In this document: positions 55,507 through 64,000 of the stretch, one piece after another | Layout of the letters: each line of letters begins with the position of its first letter | Numbering within the stretch: position 1 is the stretch's first letter | Assembly: GCA_963753585.1 (NCBI GenBank) | Contig: CAVWCU010000001.1 | Span: forward strand, 1,116,001 to 1,180,000 | Length of the DNA stretch: 64,000 nt | Source: VRUE01 sp963753585 | GTDB lineage: Bacteria > Actinomycetota > Thermoleophilia > Solirubrobacterales > 70-9 | Direction: 5' to 3' | Program-made: the position numbers and the translations under genes | The notes under the pieces: model-generated | The model's database searches: none | Told to the model about the DNA's origin: nothing | The model's input: only the letters and a program-made list of their open reading frames with translations

Positions 55507-56235
55507 CTACAGCTCGCCCGCTCTCCCCTGGGCCCGGTTGAAGGCACAGCGGAAGTTCTCGGGCTGGCTCACCGGCTTTCCGCCGGCGAAGCCGCCGTGG
55601 TCGCCGTTGTCATAGACGGTTATGTATTGGAGGGTTTCCGGTGCCGGGTCGGCGGGCAGCGGCGCCGGGTCGGGCTCGCCCGCCTTCGGGTCGCCACGTG
55701 AGCCTTCGCTGACGCCCTCCGAGCCGGCCGCGCGACTGCCCGAGGCGATCGTGGTCAGCGAGGCGCTCATCTCACGCCGGTCCTTGAGCCCGTCGGTCGG
55801 GTCGACGTCGGTCGATGCGGTCACCTCGTTGTCGTCGACACGGCCCGCCAGCTTCACGTAGGGAGCGGCGCCGATCAGCTGCGCTGCCGTGGGCAGATAG
55901 CCGCCGAGCTCGGCGCACTTCTGGGTGGCGAAGAAGAAGTCGTTGAGGCCGATGTCGCCCTTTTCCAGCGGGTAGGGGCTGGTCATCATGCAGACGGTCC
56001 CGATCTTCACCGTCTCCGGCGAGCAGCGGTCGAAGACCTTGGCCGGCAGCACCGCGGCTGGGAACTTCTTCTTCTTGTTGAGGCGGAGGATCCCGAACTT
56101 CTTCGGTTGCAGGCTGGGCCCCGGCAGGCGCTTCGCCGCGTCGGAGACGACCGCGCCGGCGAGCAGCAGGGCGAAGAGGGAAAGGGCAAGCGCCGACCAG
56201 GCGGCGATCGCGGTCAGGCGGCTGTTGGCGGTCAT
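55507..56235 (-). CDS. Membrane-anchored extracellular protein
   Basis: 242 residues. One N-terminal membrane helix (about 7-30), a Lys-rich segment (KKFGILRLNKKKKFPAAVLP) and a domain with CSPETVKIGTVCMM, FFFATQKCAELGGYLPTAAQLIGAA; the latter resembles the FGE-sulfatase/Lcl-like 'YCxxxGGRLPTxxEwe' pattern, though short. A disordered acidic stretch precedes YITVYDNGDHGGFAGG and a final Cys. GAAGGAG precedes the ATG at 56235, which overlaps the previous stop (ATGA). Confidence 0.7.
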   Translation of the reverse strand: MTANSRLTAIAAWSALALSLFALLLAGAVVSDAAKRLPGPSLQPKKFGILRLNKKKKFPAAVLPAKVFDRCSPETVKIGTVCMMTSPYPLEKGDIGLNDFFFATQKCAELGGYLPTAAQLIGAAPYVKLAGRVDDNEVTASTDVDPTDGLKDRREMSASLTTIASGSRAAGSEGVSEGSRGDPKAGEPDPAPLPADPAPETLQYITVYDNGDHGGFAGGKPVSQPENFRCAFNRAQGRAGEL

Positions 56236-59200
56236 CTTCGACTCCTTCGGGTTCGGTCTTCGGGGGCATGGAAGGCTGGGGCTGGGACCCGGCGGCGCCG
56301 GGCGCCGGGGCCGCCGCGCACCGAGGCGCCGGCCAGGGCCCCGAGCAGCACCAGCGCCGGCAGGTAGAGCGGCACGGTGGGGCTCGACTCGTCCGATTCG
56401 TAGCGGCTGAAAGCCTGCGATTCCTCGATCGCTGCCTCCTCCTCTCGCTTTTCCTCCATCTGGTAAGTGCGGGCCGGGGCGCCACCGGGGGGGAGCGGGC
56501 GGACGATCGGCGGGGGTGGGGGCGGGACGATCGCCGGCACCACCGCGAGCGACGGGACACCGAGGGGCAGGAACGGCTCGGGCGCCAGGGCCGGGCTCGG
56601 CGGTGGGGGCGGGTTGGGCGGGGGCGGGGGGGCCGCAGGGGGAGGAGGCGGGGAGAAGCTCACCGGCGGACTGCCGGCGGGGGAGGCGGGCGGGGGCGGT
56701 GGGGCCGGGGGTGCGGCGACCGCAGCGGCGCGCTTGAAGCGGTCGGGCCGCAGCGGGCGCGTGCCGCACGGCCGCTGCACGCTTCCGCCGAGTACGGTCA
56801 CCTGCTCGGAGTAGGAGTAACCGCCCGCGCTGACGGTAACCGTCGTCGTCCCGGCGTTGAACGGGCAGAGCAGGCCGGAGGAGTTGTCGGTGACGACCTT
56901 GTCGCTCTCGTCGAGGTAGGGCTTGCGTAGGTTGGTCGAGGCCGGGTCCTGGCGGACGAAGTCGGCGATGTCTGAGTCCGAGGAGACGAAGCTGTACTCG
57001 GGGTCGAGGCGGGTGGCGCAGCCGGCGACCAGACACTGGTCCGGTGGAAAGAGGGTGTAGGGATCACCACCGGAGGGGTCGGGGTTGCCGGAGCCCGCCG
57101 AGGCCTGGCCCCAGCGGTCACCGCCGCGCGGGCGGCGACCGAGGCCGCGGAAGAGCGCCGGGCGCGAGCGGCGCAGCATCGTCCCGTCGGTCGCCTCCAG
57201 CGAGAGGTCCTCGATCACCGGGATCAGGCGAACGCCGACCGGCGCCACGTTTGTCGCTGGATCGCGGGCGCCGGCGTCGACCTCGAGCAGGAGGACGCCG
57301 CTGTCGCCGAAGAGCGAGTCGGCGCCTTCGATGCCGACCGCGCCGGAGATCTCCGAGCGGTAACCGAGGGTGCCGGTGCCGAAGCTGGGGATCGTCTGCG
57401 CCGCGCCGGCGGGGATGCGCATCGAGCGATTCTCTTCGGGGCGATCGAAGACGTAGGCGGAGGCGCCGCCCTCAACGAGCACACGGGCGATCTGGTCACC
57501 GTCGCCGGCGACGTTGAGCTCTGGCGTGAAGCTGGAGTTGAGGCTGCGGTTGCCCATGACGATCGTCGCTATGCCCTCGGCGCGAGCGTCGGCGAGCACC
57601 GCTTCCAGCCAGGGCAGTTGCGCCTCTTCCGGGTTCTGCTGCGAGTCGCTGGCAGCGAGCGAGCCGAGCGAGTTGTCGATGACGACGACGCGCACACTGC
57701 CCCCGGGGCCGTGGCTGTCGAAGGCGTAGTGGGTGCGGGCCGCGCCCGGGACCGGCGCCGCGCCCGGGATCCCCGCGGTGGAGATGCCGGCGGGCGTCGC
57801 GCCGCCCCCGAGCGGAGCCGGGAAGGCGCCGAGGGCTAGCTGGAAGGCGCCGGCGCCAACCGATGCGTCGCTGGAGCCCAGCGCCGGATAGACCGGCAGC
57901 TGGGGGGCGCTCGCCAGCAGGGCCGCGAAGCGCCGGGCGTCGGCTTCGCCGAGACCGCTGCGCACCCGGTTGCCGGTGTAGAGAAAGGCGCGCGGGCCGC
58001 TGCTGCCCGCCATCGCCGCCACCGTCTGCAGCGCAGCCGCCAGGGTGCGGTCGGGACCGAGCGATTGCGGCGCCAGCTCGGCGCAGGGGCCGTCGCACTC
58101 GGCGTGCCCGGCGACCGCGAAGCGCACCGCCCCGGCGGGCATCGGCACCGGCTGCGATCCGCTCGAGCTCGGTGGCGTGCGGAGGTTGGCGCCGTAGCGG
58201 TAGACGGCAGCCGTCCGCACCCGCGCCCGGATCGCGCGCCCGCTGCCGTTGCGCGAGGACGTGCCGCGCCCGGCGGAGTCGGCATCGCCGCTCCAACCCC
58301 CCACCGCCCAGCCGTTGCCGGCCGAATCGAGCAGCAGGGCGAGCACGGGGTCGCTCTTCAGCGAGCTGTCGTCGCCAGAGCCGGCGAAGGCGGTGCGCTG
58401 CTCGTCGACCCAGCCGGCGGCCGTCTCGCGCAGCAGGTAGCCGTCGCCAGGCAGCGAGAAGGGCGGCGCGATCGGCGGCGGCACGTTGGGGTCGGGTTCG
58501 GGCAGGTCGTCGGCGGGCGGATAGCTCAGCCGCGGCGCGACCGAGACGATCGCTCGCACGCCGGCACCATCGCGCACGGCAGCAGCCGCCACTGCCGTCG
58601 AGCCGAGCAAGGGCTGGCTCGAGAAGCGCCAGGGAGCACTTGGGCCGTCGCGCTCGATGACGATGTCGCGGCCGGCGGCCACCGCGCCGCCGTCGGGCAG
58701 GCCGGCGACCGCAACGAGTTGCGGGTTGCCGGCCCTCACCCCGTCCAGCAGGGCATGGGCGGAGGCGTCGACCCGCCAGGCGCCGCCGTCGTTGACGAGC
58801 AGGTCGCCTCCGGCGGCGGCGATCGCCTGGCCGCCGGCGAAGGCAACCGAGGTCAGGTTCGCCTCCTCATAACCTGCCGGCAGGGCCTCCTGCTCCCAGC
58901 TCTTGCCGTAGCGCAGCAGCACGCCGCCCTTGCCGACCGCGTAGCCGCGGTCAGGGTTGGACGGGTCGAAGGCGACGTCCATCAGGTGGCCTTCGAAGCC
59001 GACCGGGATGCCGGGGTCGGAGACCCAGAGATCGTCGGCGGCGTTCCACTGCCACATCGCACCCTGGTCGCCGATGGCGTGGGCGCGCCGCGGCTCGGGC
59101 CAGGCGACTCCGCGCAGCGTCGCCTTGTTGACGCTGCCGCTGGAGGAGAGCAGGAACTCGCGCTTCCAGCCACGGCCCGGCATGTAGCGAACCACCGAGC

Positions 59201-60677
59201 CGTCGGCGCCGACGGCAAGGGCGGCGCTGTCCAGCCCACCCGCCCCACCCGGAGCCGCGGCGACGTCGGTCAGCGGCGCCCTGACCGAGACCGGCCAGGA
59301 GCGCAGCCGCTGCGGCGCCGTCTCGCCCGAGATCTCCACCGGCCCCTCGAGCCAGCCTTCGTCGAGCGCGGCGAAGGCGCCGCTGGCGCGGAAGTTGCCG
59401 CCGCCGCCTGGCATGCGCACGAAGGCTTCGCCGTCGAAGCGCAGGTAGGTGCCGCGGTTGCTCGCCTCGCTGCCACCGGGGTCGAGCGGGTTGGTGATCA
59501 CCCGCGTGCCGAACTGACCCCCCGGCCAGGCGAAGCTGCGGTAACCGCCCTGGCGGGAGAGCTTGACGCCGAGCGGGCCGTCGCAGGGGCCGGCGTCGCA
59601 CCAGGTCCCGGTCACCGCCCCGCTGGCGCTGTCGTAGAAAAGCGTCGCGTCGCCGGGAATGCCTTCGAGCGCCGCGGTCAGGTCGACCCAGGCGCCGTCT
59701 TCGGTCACTGTCAGGGGCTGGGCGGCGCCGCCAATCGGGGCCGCACCGGCGATCCCCGCCCCCGGGTTGTCGCGCTCGGCAAAGGGCGACCCGCTCAGCG
59801 GCCGCTCGATCCAGAGCGGCCCTTCCGGAGTCGAGGTTCGCTCGAGCAGGACAGCCGAGCGGTTCAGACCCGCTTCGGGATCGACCTCGGCCAGGGCCCA
59901 GGCATTGCCCAAGCCCGTGGCGTCGACAGCCAGGATGCGGAAGTGTTTCTCCGATCCGACCGGAATCTCCACCGGCTCGCGTTTCCATTCCTGGCCGTCG
60001 AAGCGGACGATGCCGTCGGCGACCGAGCGCCCCTGCGGCCCGAAGAGCAGGCCGGTGCCCCCGGCCTCGTCGAAAGCGGCGATCGCGATAGCCCCCAGCC
60101 CCTGCTCTCCGGCGAGCGCCTCGGCCGGCGCGCCTCCTTCGGCGGGCAGCAGCACGTCATCCGGCGGAGCCGGCAGCGCCCGCCAGCTGCCGCCCGGCTC
60201 GCGGTGCAGAACGACCGCCTGCTCTCCCACCGGGCGGCTGGTGTCACGACCGGTCAGCACGCCTCCACCCTCCCGCGTGATTCGCGCCGAGAGGCGGTTC
60301 GGCACTGGGCCCCTGTAGGGGTTGCCGGTCTCGTCGAGCGGCGTGTCGAAGACCTGCCAGCCGTTCGCGTCGGTGTGGCGGACGAAGGCCAGCTGGGGGT
60401 CGGGCTGGGCGGGGTTCGAGATGGGAGCGAAGGCGAGCGTGCGGGTCCCGACCCGCACCTCGCCCACCGCCAGCGGCAGCATCCGGTAGCCCCAGGCCTC
60501 GCCCGGCTCGCCGGCCGCAGCGGCACCGATCAGCGTCGTTTCGGGATCGGCCGTGCCGAGCAGCGGCAGCGGCCCCACGCCTTGCGCCGGCCCGAGCCCG
60601 CTGCCCGGCGCGGCAAGTCCCCCCAGCAGGGCGAGCGCCGCCCCAAAGGCGAGCAGGTGCGGGGCGCGACCACTCAC
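56232..60677 (-). CDS. Giant surface protein: propeller-like repeats, degenerate phosphoesterase domain, membrane anchor
   Basis: 1481 residues. Signal peptide (about 1-28). About 40-730: beta-propeller/BNR-like repeats with many 'GW...VGKGG' and 'NDGGAWRVDA' turns (YAVGKGGVLLRYGKSWEQEALP). About 870-1170: a calcineurin-like phosphoesterase fold whose metal motifs are lost (VAGHAECDG for GDXH, LYTGNRV for GD, LGSSDAS for GNHD, VFDRPEE for GHXH). An Ig-like domain (TVTVSAGGYSYSEQVTVLGG) and a Pro-rich region of about 100 residues follow, then one membrane helix (VPLYLPALVLLGALAGASV) and an Arg-rich end. It is coupled to both neighbours. Function unknown; probably a cell-surface sensor or adhesin. 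Confidence 0.78.
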   Translation of the reverse strand: MSGRAPHLLAFGAALALLGGLAAPGSGLGPAQGVGPLPLLGTADPETTLIGAAAAGEPGEAWGYRMLPLAVGEVRVGTRTLAFAPISNPAQPDPQLAFVRHTDANGWQVFDTPLDETGNPYRGPVPNRLSARITREGGGVLTGRDTSRPVGEQAVVLHREPGGSWRALPAPPDDVLLPAEGGAPAEALAGEQGLGAIAIAAFDEAGGTGLLFGPQGRSVADGIVRFDGQEWKREPVEIPVGSEKHFRILAVDATGLGNAWALAEVDPEAGLNRSAVLLERTSTPEGPLWIERPLSGSPFAERDNPGAGIAGAAPIGGAAQPLTVTEDGAWVDLTAALEGIPGDATLFYDSASGAVTGTWCDAGPCDGPLGVKLSRQGGYRSFAWPGGQFGTRVITNPLDPGGSEASNRGTYLRFDGEAFVRMPGGGGNFRASGAFAALDEGWLEGPVEISGETAPQRLRSWPVSVRAPLTDVAAAPGGAGGLDSAALAVGADGSVVRYMPGRGWKREFLLSSSGSVNKATLRGVAWPEPRRAHAIGDQGAMWQWNAADDLWVSDPGIPVGFEGHLMDVAFDPSNPDRGYAVGKGGVLLRYGKSWEQEALPAGYEEANLTSVAFAGGQAIAAAGGDLLVNDGGAWRVDASAHALLDGVRAGNPQLVAVAGLPDGGAVAAGRDIVIERDGPSAPWRFSSQPLLGSTAVAAAAVRDGAGVRAIVSVAPRLSYPPADDLPEPDPNVPPPIAPPFSLPGDGYLLRETAAGWVDEQRTAFAGSGDDSSLKSDPVLALLLDSAGNGWAVGGWSGDADSAGRGTSSRNGSGRAIRARVRTAAVYRYGANLRTPPSSSGSQPVPMPAGAVRFAVAGHAECDGPCAELAPQSLGPDRTLAAALQTVAAMAGSSGPRAFLYTGNRVRSGLGEADARRFAALLASAPQLPVYPALGSSDASVGAGAFQLALGAFPAPLGGGATPAGISTAGIPGAAPVPGAARTHYAFDSHGPGGSVRVVVIDNSLGSLAASDSQQNPEEAQLPWLEAVLADARAEGIATIVMGNRSLNSSFTPELNVAGDGDQIARVLVEGGASAYVFDRPEENRSMRIPAGAAQTIPSFGTGTLGYRSEISGAVGIEGADSLFGDSGVLLLEVDAGARDPATNVAPVGVRLIPVIEDLSLEATDGTMLRRSRPALFRGLGRRPRGGDRWGQASAGSGNPDPSGGDPYTLFPPDQCLVAGCATRLDPEYSFVSSDSDIADFVRQDPASTNLRKPYLDESDKVVTDNSSGLLCPFNAGTTTVTVSAGGYSYSEQVTVLGGSVQRPCGTRPLRPDRFKRAAAVAAPPAPPPPPASPAGSPPVSFSPPPPPAAPPPPPNPPPPPSPALAPEPFLPLGVPSLAVVPAIVPPPPPPIVRPLPPGGAPARTYQMEEKREEEAAIEESQAFSRYESDESSPTVPLYLPALVLLGALAGASVRGGPGARRRRVPAPAFHAPEDRTRRSRR

Positions 60678-62314
60678 CTCTTCGCCTCCTTGGTGCGGAA
60701 GGCGAGCTTGGTCGGGTAACGGTCGCGCTCGAGCCGCAGCTCGAGGCTGCGCCGGCCCGGGGCGAGGATCTGCGACGGGGTGCGAGCGACGGTGCGGCCG
60801 CCTTTCTTGGCGAGCAGCTGCACCCGTGCGCGGCGGGTGAGCGTGAAGCTGACCGTGAGGCGCAGGCCGTCCAGGTCGGAGCGCACCCTGCGCAGCAGCG
60901 GCGGCAGGCGCCGCACCTTTGCCGGCCTGACCGCGTTCGGCGTCAACTCGAGGGGCGGCGGGGCGAAGAGCTGGGAGTCGTCGACCGGCAGGCGGTCGGG
61001 GATGAACTGCTCGGCGGCCTCGTTGGGACGGAACTCGATCGTGCCCTGGAAGGCGGGCTCGGCATCGATCGGCAGCGGTGTGCCGTCGCTGTAGTGGAAG
61101 AGCCAGCCGGCCCAGGTGACCAGCCAGCACTCGTTGGCTGCCGGGCAGGCGATGCGCGCGGCGCTGCCGCGCCCCGCGCCCGCCGCCGGGAGGCGGGTCG
61201 TGGCCGTCGACCCGTCGGGCTCGATCCGGGCGACGATCGCCTTGCTGTTGACGCTTTGCCGCTCGGCGAAGGGAACCACCGTGACCAGGGCTTCGTCGCT
61301 GCCCGGGACCGCCGCGACGTCGGTGAAGCGGTCGGTGGGGCCGAAGCCCGCCTCGCCGAGATCGACCTGCTCGAACGCCCCACCGACCAGGCGCGCGGCC
61401 AGCGGCGAGCGCGCCACGCTGCCGCCCTGGGGAGCCGTCGGGCCCGACGCGGCGCCCCCGCCGACCGCCCAGAGCTCGTCTTCCTCGCCGTCGAGCGCCA
61501 GCAGCTCGCTGCCTTCGGCAGGCACGCCTTCTTCCGCGGCCGGGAGGAAAGCGTCGTTGGCGAAGGTGTCGCCCGCGATGCGGTGGATCAGATGCGGGAC
61601 CGCCTCAGGTTCGGCCAGCTCCACGAGCTCGGTGCGGTTCTCCGGCGAGCGCCCGACCAGGGTGCTCTCGAAGAGCTGGCCGTCGTGGAACTCCATGTCG
61701 CTGACCCCGCGGCCCTGCGGCCCGTAGACCGTGCGCAGGTCGGTGCCGTCCCAGCGCAGGTGAAAGGCGCCGATCCGCTCGCCGAGCGCGTCCTGGGAGC
61801 CGACCCCGCCGAACCAGCAGTCGCCCGGCCCGTTGCAGGTGGCGGACATCATCTGGCCGAAGGGGTCGGCGGCGTCCGGTCGGGTGCTCCAGGAGCCGAC
61901 CACCTGGCCGTCCTTGAAGCGGCACAGCGCCAGCCCCGAGCCGCTGCGCGGCCGGCTCGGCTCGCTGAGGACCCAGAACTCGGTCGGGCCGGCCCAGGCG
62001 ATGCGCGCGGTTTCGCCGGGACCGCCGCAGACGGTGGCCAGCTGGTGCCAGCTCTGGCCGTTCCAGCTGTAGATGCCGCGGGGAATCGTCGCGTTGCCGG
62101 CGACGGTCAGCAGCCCGCGATTCGGAGCCCAGAAAGAGAGGTCTCCCGGCGCGCCCAGCGGCACCTTGAACGGCACCCCAGCCGGTGGCGGGGGCTGTTC
62201 GAGGTGCCAGATCGGCTCCGCGGCTCCCGCCCCAGGGGGCGGGAGCGCCGTGGCGAGAGCGGTGGCGAGGGCCGCAAGGGCCAGCCTTGCCCCCCTGGAC
62301 GAGGCTCTAGTCAC
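60674..62314 (-). CDS. Secreted propeller-like protein downstream of ftsH
   Basis: 546 residues. Signal peptide (about 1-31, ending PGAGAAEP). A series of short beta repeats with Trp/Gly turns (YSWNGQSWHQLATVCGGPG, DCWFGGVGSQDALG, ELWAVGGGAASG, ECWLVTWAGWLFHYSDG) suggests a propeller. The C-terminal ~90 residues form an Arg-rich beta domain (RLTVSFTLTRRARVQLLAKKGG). The GTG at 62314 lies 8 nt inside ftsH, and the stop overlaps the next start (GTGA). Confidence 0.75.
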   Translation of the reverse strand: MTRASSRGARLALAALATALATALPPPGAGAAEPIWHLEQPPPPAGVPFKVPLGAPGDLSFWAPNRGLLTVAGNATIPRGIYSWNGQSWHQLATVCGGPGETARIAWAGPTEFWVLSEPSRPRSGSGLALCRFKDGQVVGSWSTRPDAADPFGQMMSATCNGPGDCWFGGVGSQDALGERIGAFHLRWDGTDLRTVYGPQGRGVSDMEFHDGQLFESTLVGRSPENRTELVELAEPEAVPHLIHRIAGDTFANDAFLPAAEEGVPAEGSELLALDGEEDELWAVGGGAASGPTAPQGGSVARSPLAARLVGGAFEQVDLGEAGFGPTDRFTDVAAVPGSDEALVTVVPFAERQSVNSKAIVARIEPDGSTATTRLPAAGAGRGSAARIACPAANECWLVTWAGWLFHYSDGTPLPIDAEPAFQGTIEFRPNEAAEQFIPDRLPVDDSQLFAPPPLELTPNAVRPAKVRRLPPLLRRVRSDLDGLRLTVSFTLTRRARVQLLAKKGGRTVARTPSQILAPGRRSLELRLERDRYPTKLAFRTKEAKR

Positions 62315-64000
62315 CTTCCGGCTGGGCCTCGGGCTGGCGATCGAATTCACGGGTCGGCGCCTCGGCCCCCCTCTCGGTACCCGATTCACCGAAGTCGAGC
62401 AGGGTGGGCTGCACCGCGGAGAGCAGCGCCTCCAGCGCCACGCCGGAGAGCGTCTCGTGCTCGACCAGCGCGTTGGCGACCTCGTAGACGGCACTCCAGT
62501 TGCGCCGCAGGATCTCCTCCGCCGTCGTCACCGAGTCGCCGACGATGCGCTCGACCTCACGGTCGATCAGCTCCAGCGTCGCCGGGCCGACCGAGCCGAG
62601 CTCCTGCAGCGAGGCGCCGAGGAAGACCTCGCCCGCCTTTTCGCCGATCGTCACCGGGCCGAGCGCCTCCGACATGCCGTAGGAGGTGACCATCTCCCGC
62701 GCCATGCCGGTGGCCGTGTGCAGGTCGTCGTGGACGCCGGTGGAGACGAAGCCGAACTCGATCTTCTCGGCGGCGAAGCCGGCGACGATCGCCAGCAGGT
62801 GGCGACGCATGTCGGGCTCCTGCATGATCACCGCATCGCGGTCGGTGAGCATGTTCGCCGCCGTGCCGAGCTGGCGGCCGCGGGCGACGATAGAGAGCTT
62901 CTGGGCGGCGACCGTCTGCCCGATCGAGGTGGTGACCACGGCGTGGGCCGACTCGTGGATCGCGATCACCCACTGCTCCTCACGGGTCAGGGCGTGGCTC
63001 TTGCGCGCCGGCCCGGCGACCACGCGGTCGATCGCCTCCTCCAGCGTCGCCTGGTCCATCTCGACCTCGCCTTCGCGCACGGTAAGCAGCGCCGCCTCGT
63101 TGATCACGTTGGCCAACTCGGCGCCGCTGAAGCCAGACGTCAGCTTGGCGATCCCCTCCAGCGAGGTGCCCGGCGCCAGCGGTCGCCCGCCGCAGTGCAG
63201 GGTGAGGATGTCGAGCCGGCCGTGCACGTCGGGCACGTCGACTGTCACCTGGCGGTCGAAGCGGCCCGGCCGCAAGAGCGCCGGGTCGAGCACGTCGGGC
63301 CGATTGGTCGCCGCGAGCACGACGATGCCGGCGTCGCCGCCGAAGCCGTCCATCTCGACCAGCAGCGCGTTGAGCGTCTGCTCGCGCTCGTCGTTGCCCT
63401 GGCCGACGCCCGCGCCGCGCTTGCGCCCGGCGGCGTCGAGCTCGTCGATGAAGACGATCGCCGGGGCCATCTTGCGCGCCTTGGCGAAGAGGTCGCGGAC
63501 GCGGGCGGCGCCCACGCCGACCAGCGACTCGACGAAGTCCGAGCCGGAGAGCGAGAAGAAGGAGGCGTCGGCCTCGCCGGCGGTCGCCTTGGCGAGCAGC
63601 GTCTTGCCGGTACCCGGAGGGCCGACCAGGAGCACGCCCTTCGGCGCCCGCGCCCCGACCGCCGCGTACTTGCTCGGGTCGGCGAGGTAGTCGCGGATCT
63701 CGCGCAGCTCGGCCAGCGCTTCGCCGGCGCCGGCGACCTGGTCGAAGGTGGTGCGGTCGGGCGCCTCGGCGCCGCGCTTGCGACCCTTGCCGGTGAACTT
63801 CGAGAAGCCGGCGAAGGCCCCGGCCCCACCGTCCTGGCCAAGCCGGGTGAAGAGCACGAAGAGGCAGACGAGCAGCAGGATCGGGATGAGGAACTGGACG
63901 ACGATCTGCTTGGCCGGCTTGTCCCACTGCTGATCGACCGCGACGACCGCCCCGCTCTCGGTCAGTTCCCGCACCAGCGACGAGGTCTGCGCGTCGGACT
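62307..64000 (-). CDS. ftsH: FtsH-type membrane AAA protease, 5' end beyond window
   Basis: The frame is open to the right edge; at least 564 residues are visible. The outside segment and second membrane helix (IVVQFLIPILLLVCLFVLF) precede the AAA domain: LVGPPGTGKTLLAKATAGEA, IVFIDELDAAGRKRG, AATNRPDVLDPALLRPGRFDRQ. The zinc protease site is VIAIHESAHAV (HEXXH), with the third ligand in STGVHDDLHTAT. Sequence around the AAA core departs from the usual FtsH (for example LTSGFSGAELANV is normal, but LHCGGRPLAPGTSLEG is not), so it may be a paralogue. It heads the operon of large surface proteins. Confidence 0.92.
   Translation of the reverse strand, partial: SDAQTSSLVRELTESGAVVAVDQQWDKPAKQIVVQFLIPILLLVCLFVLFTRLGQDGGAGAFAGFSKFTGKGRKRGAEAPDRTTFDQVAGAGEALAELREIRDYLADPSKYAAVGARAPKGVLLVGPPGTGKTLLAKATAGEADASFFSLSGSDFVESLVGVGAARVRDLFAKARKMAPAIVFIDELDAAGRKRGAGVGQGNDEREQTLNALLVEMDGFGGDAGIVVLAATNRPDVLDPALLRPGRFDRQVTVDVPDVHGRLDILTLHCGGRPLAPGTSLEGIAKLTSGFSGAELANVINEAALLTVREGEVEMDQATLEEAIDRVVAGPARKSHALTREEQWVIAIHESAHAVVTTSIGQTVAAQKLSIVARGRQLGTAANMLTDRDAVIMQEPDMRRHLLAIVAGFAAEKIEFGFVSTGVHDDLHTATGMAREMVTSYGMSEALGPVTIGEKAGEVFLGASLQELGSVGPATLELIDREVERIVGDSVTTAEEILRRNWSAVYEVANALVEHETLSGVALEALLSAVQPTLLDFGESGTERGAEAPTREFDRQPEAQPEGD

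Noticed and set aside
58065..60719. Long plus-strand frame (884 codons)
   Set aside because: Antisense of the giant surface protein; no start signal and biased composition.

Overview
The window reads as the chromosome of a high-GC actinobacterium. The secreted-protein families at both ends, the many start codons sitting 6-9 nt behind a TANNNT hexamer (leaderless-type promoters) and the Actinobacteria-like phosphate regulon point to Thermoleophilia/Solirubrobacterales; this placement is inference, not a match to a named genome. I see no prophage, rRNA or CRISPR array. One tRNA is present, tRNA-Gly(CCC).

Left third (1-28.7 kb), mostly housekeeping. A truncated secreted protein, a small winged-helix regulator and the tRNA come first. 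A frameshift-ridden cytochrome-c-maturation pair (TlpA/CcmG-like, CcmH-like) faces a frameshifted BY-kinase-like gene that is coupled to argS. Then come a YfcE-type phosphoesterase, an acidic lipoprotein coupled to a Ser/Thr kinase, and a complete lower-glycolysis operon gap-pgk-tpiA-gpmI-tgt. A VOC protein, an ABC-2 exporter, rapZ and uvrC (one frameshift) follow. Next are an enoyl-CoA hydratase, a cupredoxin lipoprotein, an SDR, a methyltransferase, an AT-richer HNH nuclease gene, a MaoC-like hydratase, an RTX-type calcium-binding protein with a Sec signal, a VapBC module, and a three-part protein joining a Tad-like membrane helix, a LAS peptidase and a lytic transglycosylase.

Middle (28.7-34.4 kb). 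A secreted repeat protein, a Phd/PIN toxin-antitoxin pair inserted against the end of a TadZ-like gene, two TadE-like minor pilin genes, and small membrane proteins.

Phosphate region (32.4-55.1 kb). Almost every gene here fits phosphate or polyphosphate handling: Pit with its DUF47 partner, Ppk1, a PHP-glycosyltransferase fusion, a CHAD protein split in two genes, a Ppx/GppA phosphatase, PhoU, two complete PstSCAB transporters and UppP. Three OmpR-type DNA-binding proteins lie beside them, and two of these have no receiver domain. I find arrays of 11-bp direct repeats (GTGAAC-like units, the mirror of the GTTCAC units in Streptomyces PHO boxes) in front of pstS1, pstS2, the PHP-glycosyltransferase gene and one receiver-less regulator, and a shorter two-unit array near a possible small RNA. 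No sensor kinase is encoded in the window. The second Pst operon runs without a gap into four uncharacterised genes: a lipoprotein, two zinc-ribbon proteins and a proline-rich membrane protein.

Right end (55.1-64 kb). Two long hairpins fill a 387-bp gene-free stretch. Then comes a coupled operon, read right to left: an FtsH-type protease cut by the window edge, two large secreted propeller-like proteins (the second with a degenerate phosphoesterase-like domain and a C-terminal membrane anchor), and a 242-residue membrane protein.

The most promising unexplored items are the Pho-box/receiver-less regulator system, the four-gene tail of the second Pst operon, and a family of branched inverted-repeat elements at 13.6, 15.4 and 28.6 kb that share a conserved core.
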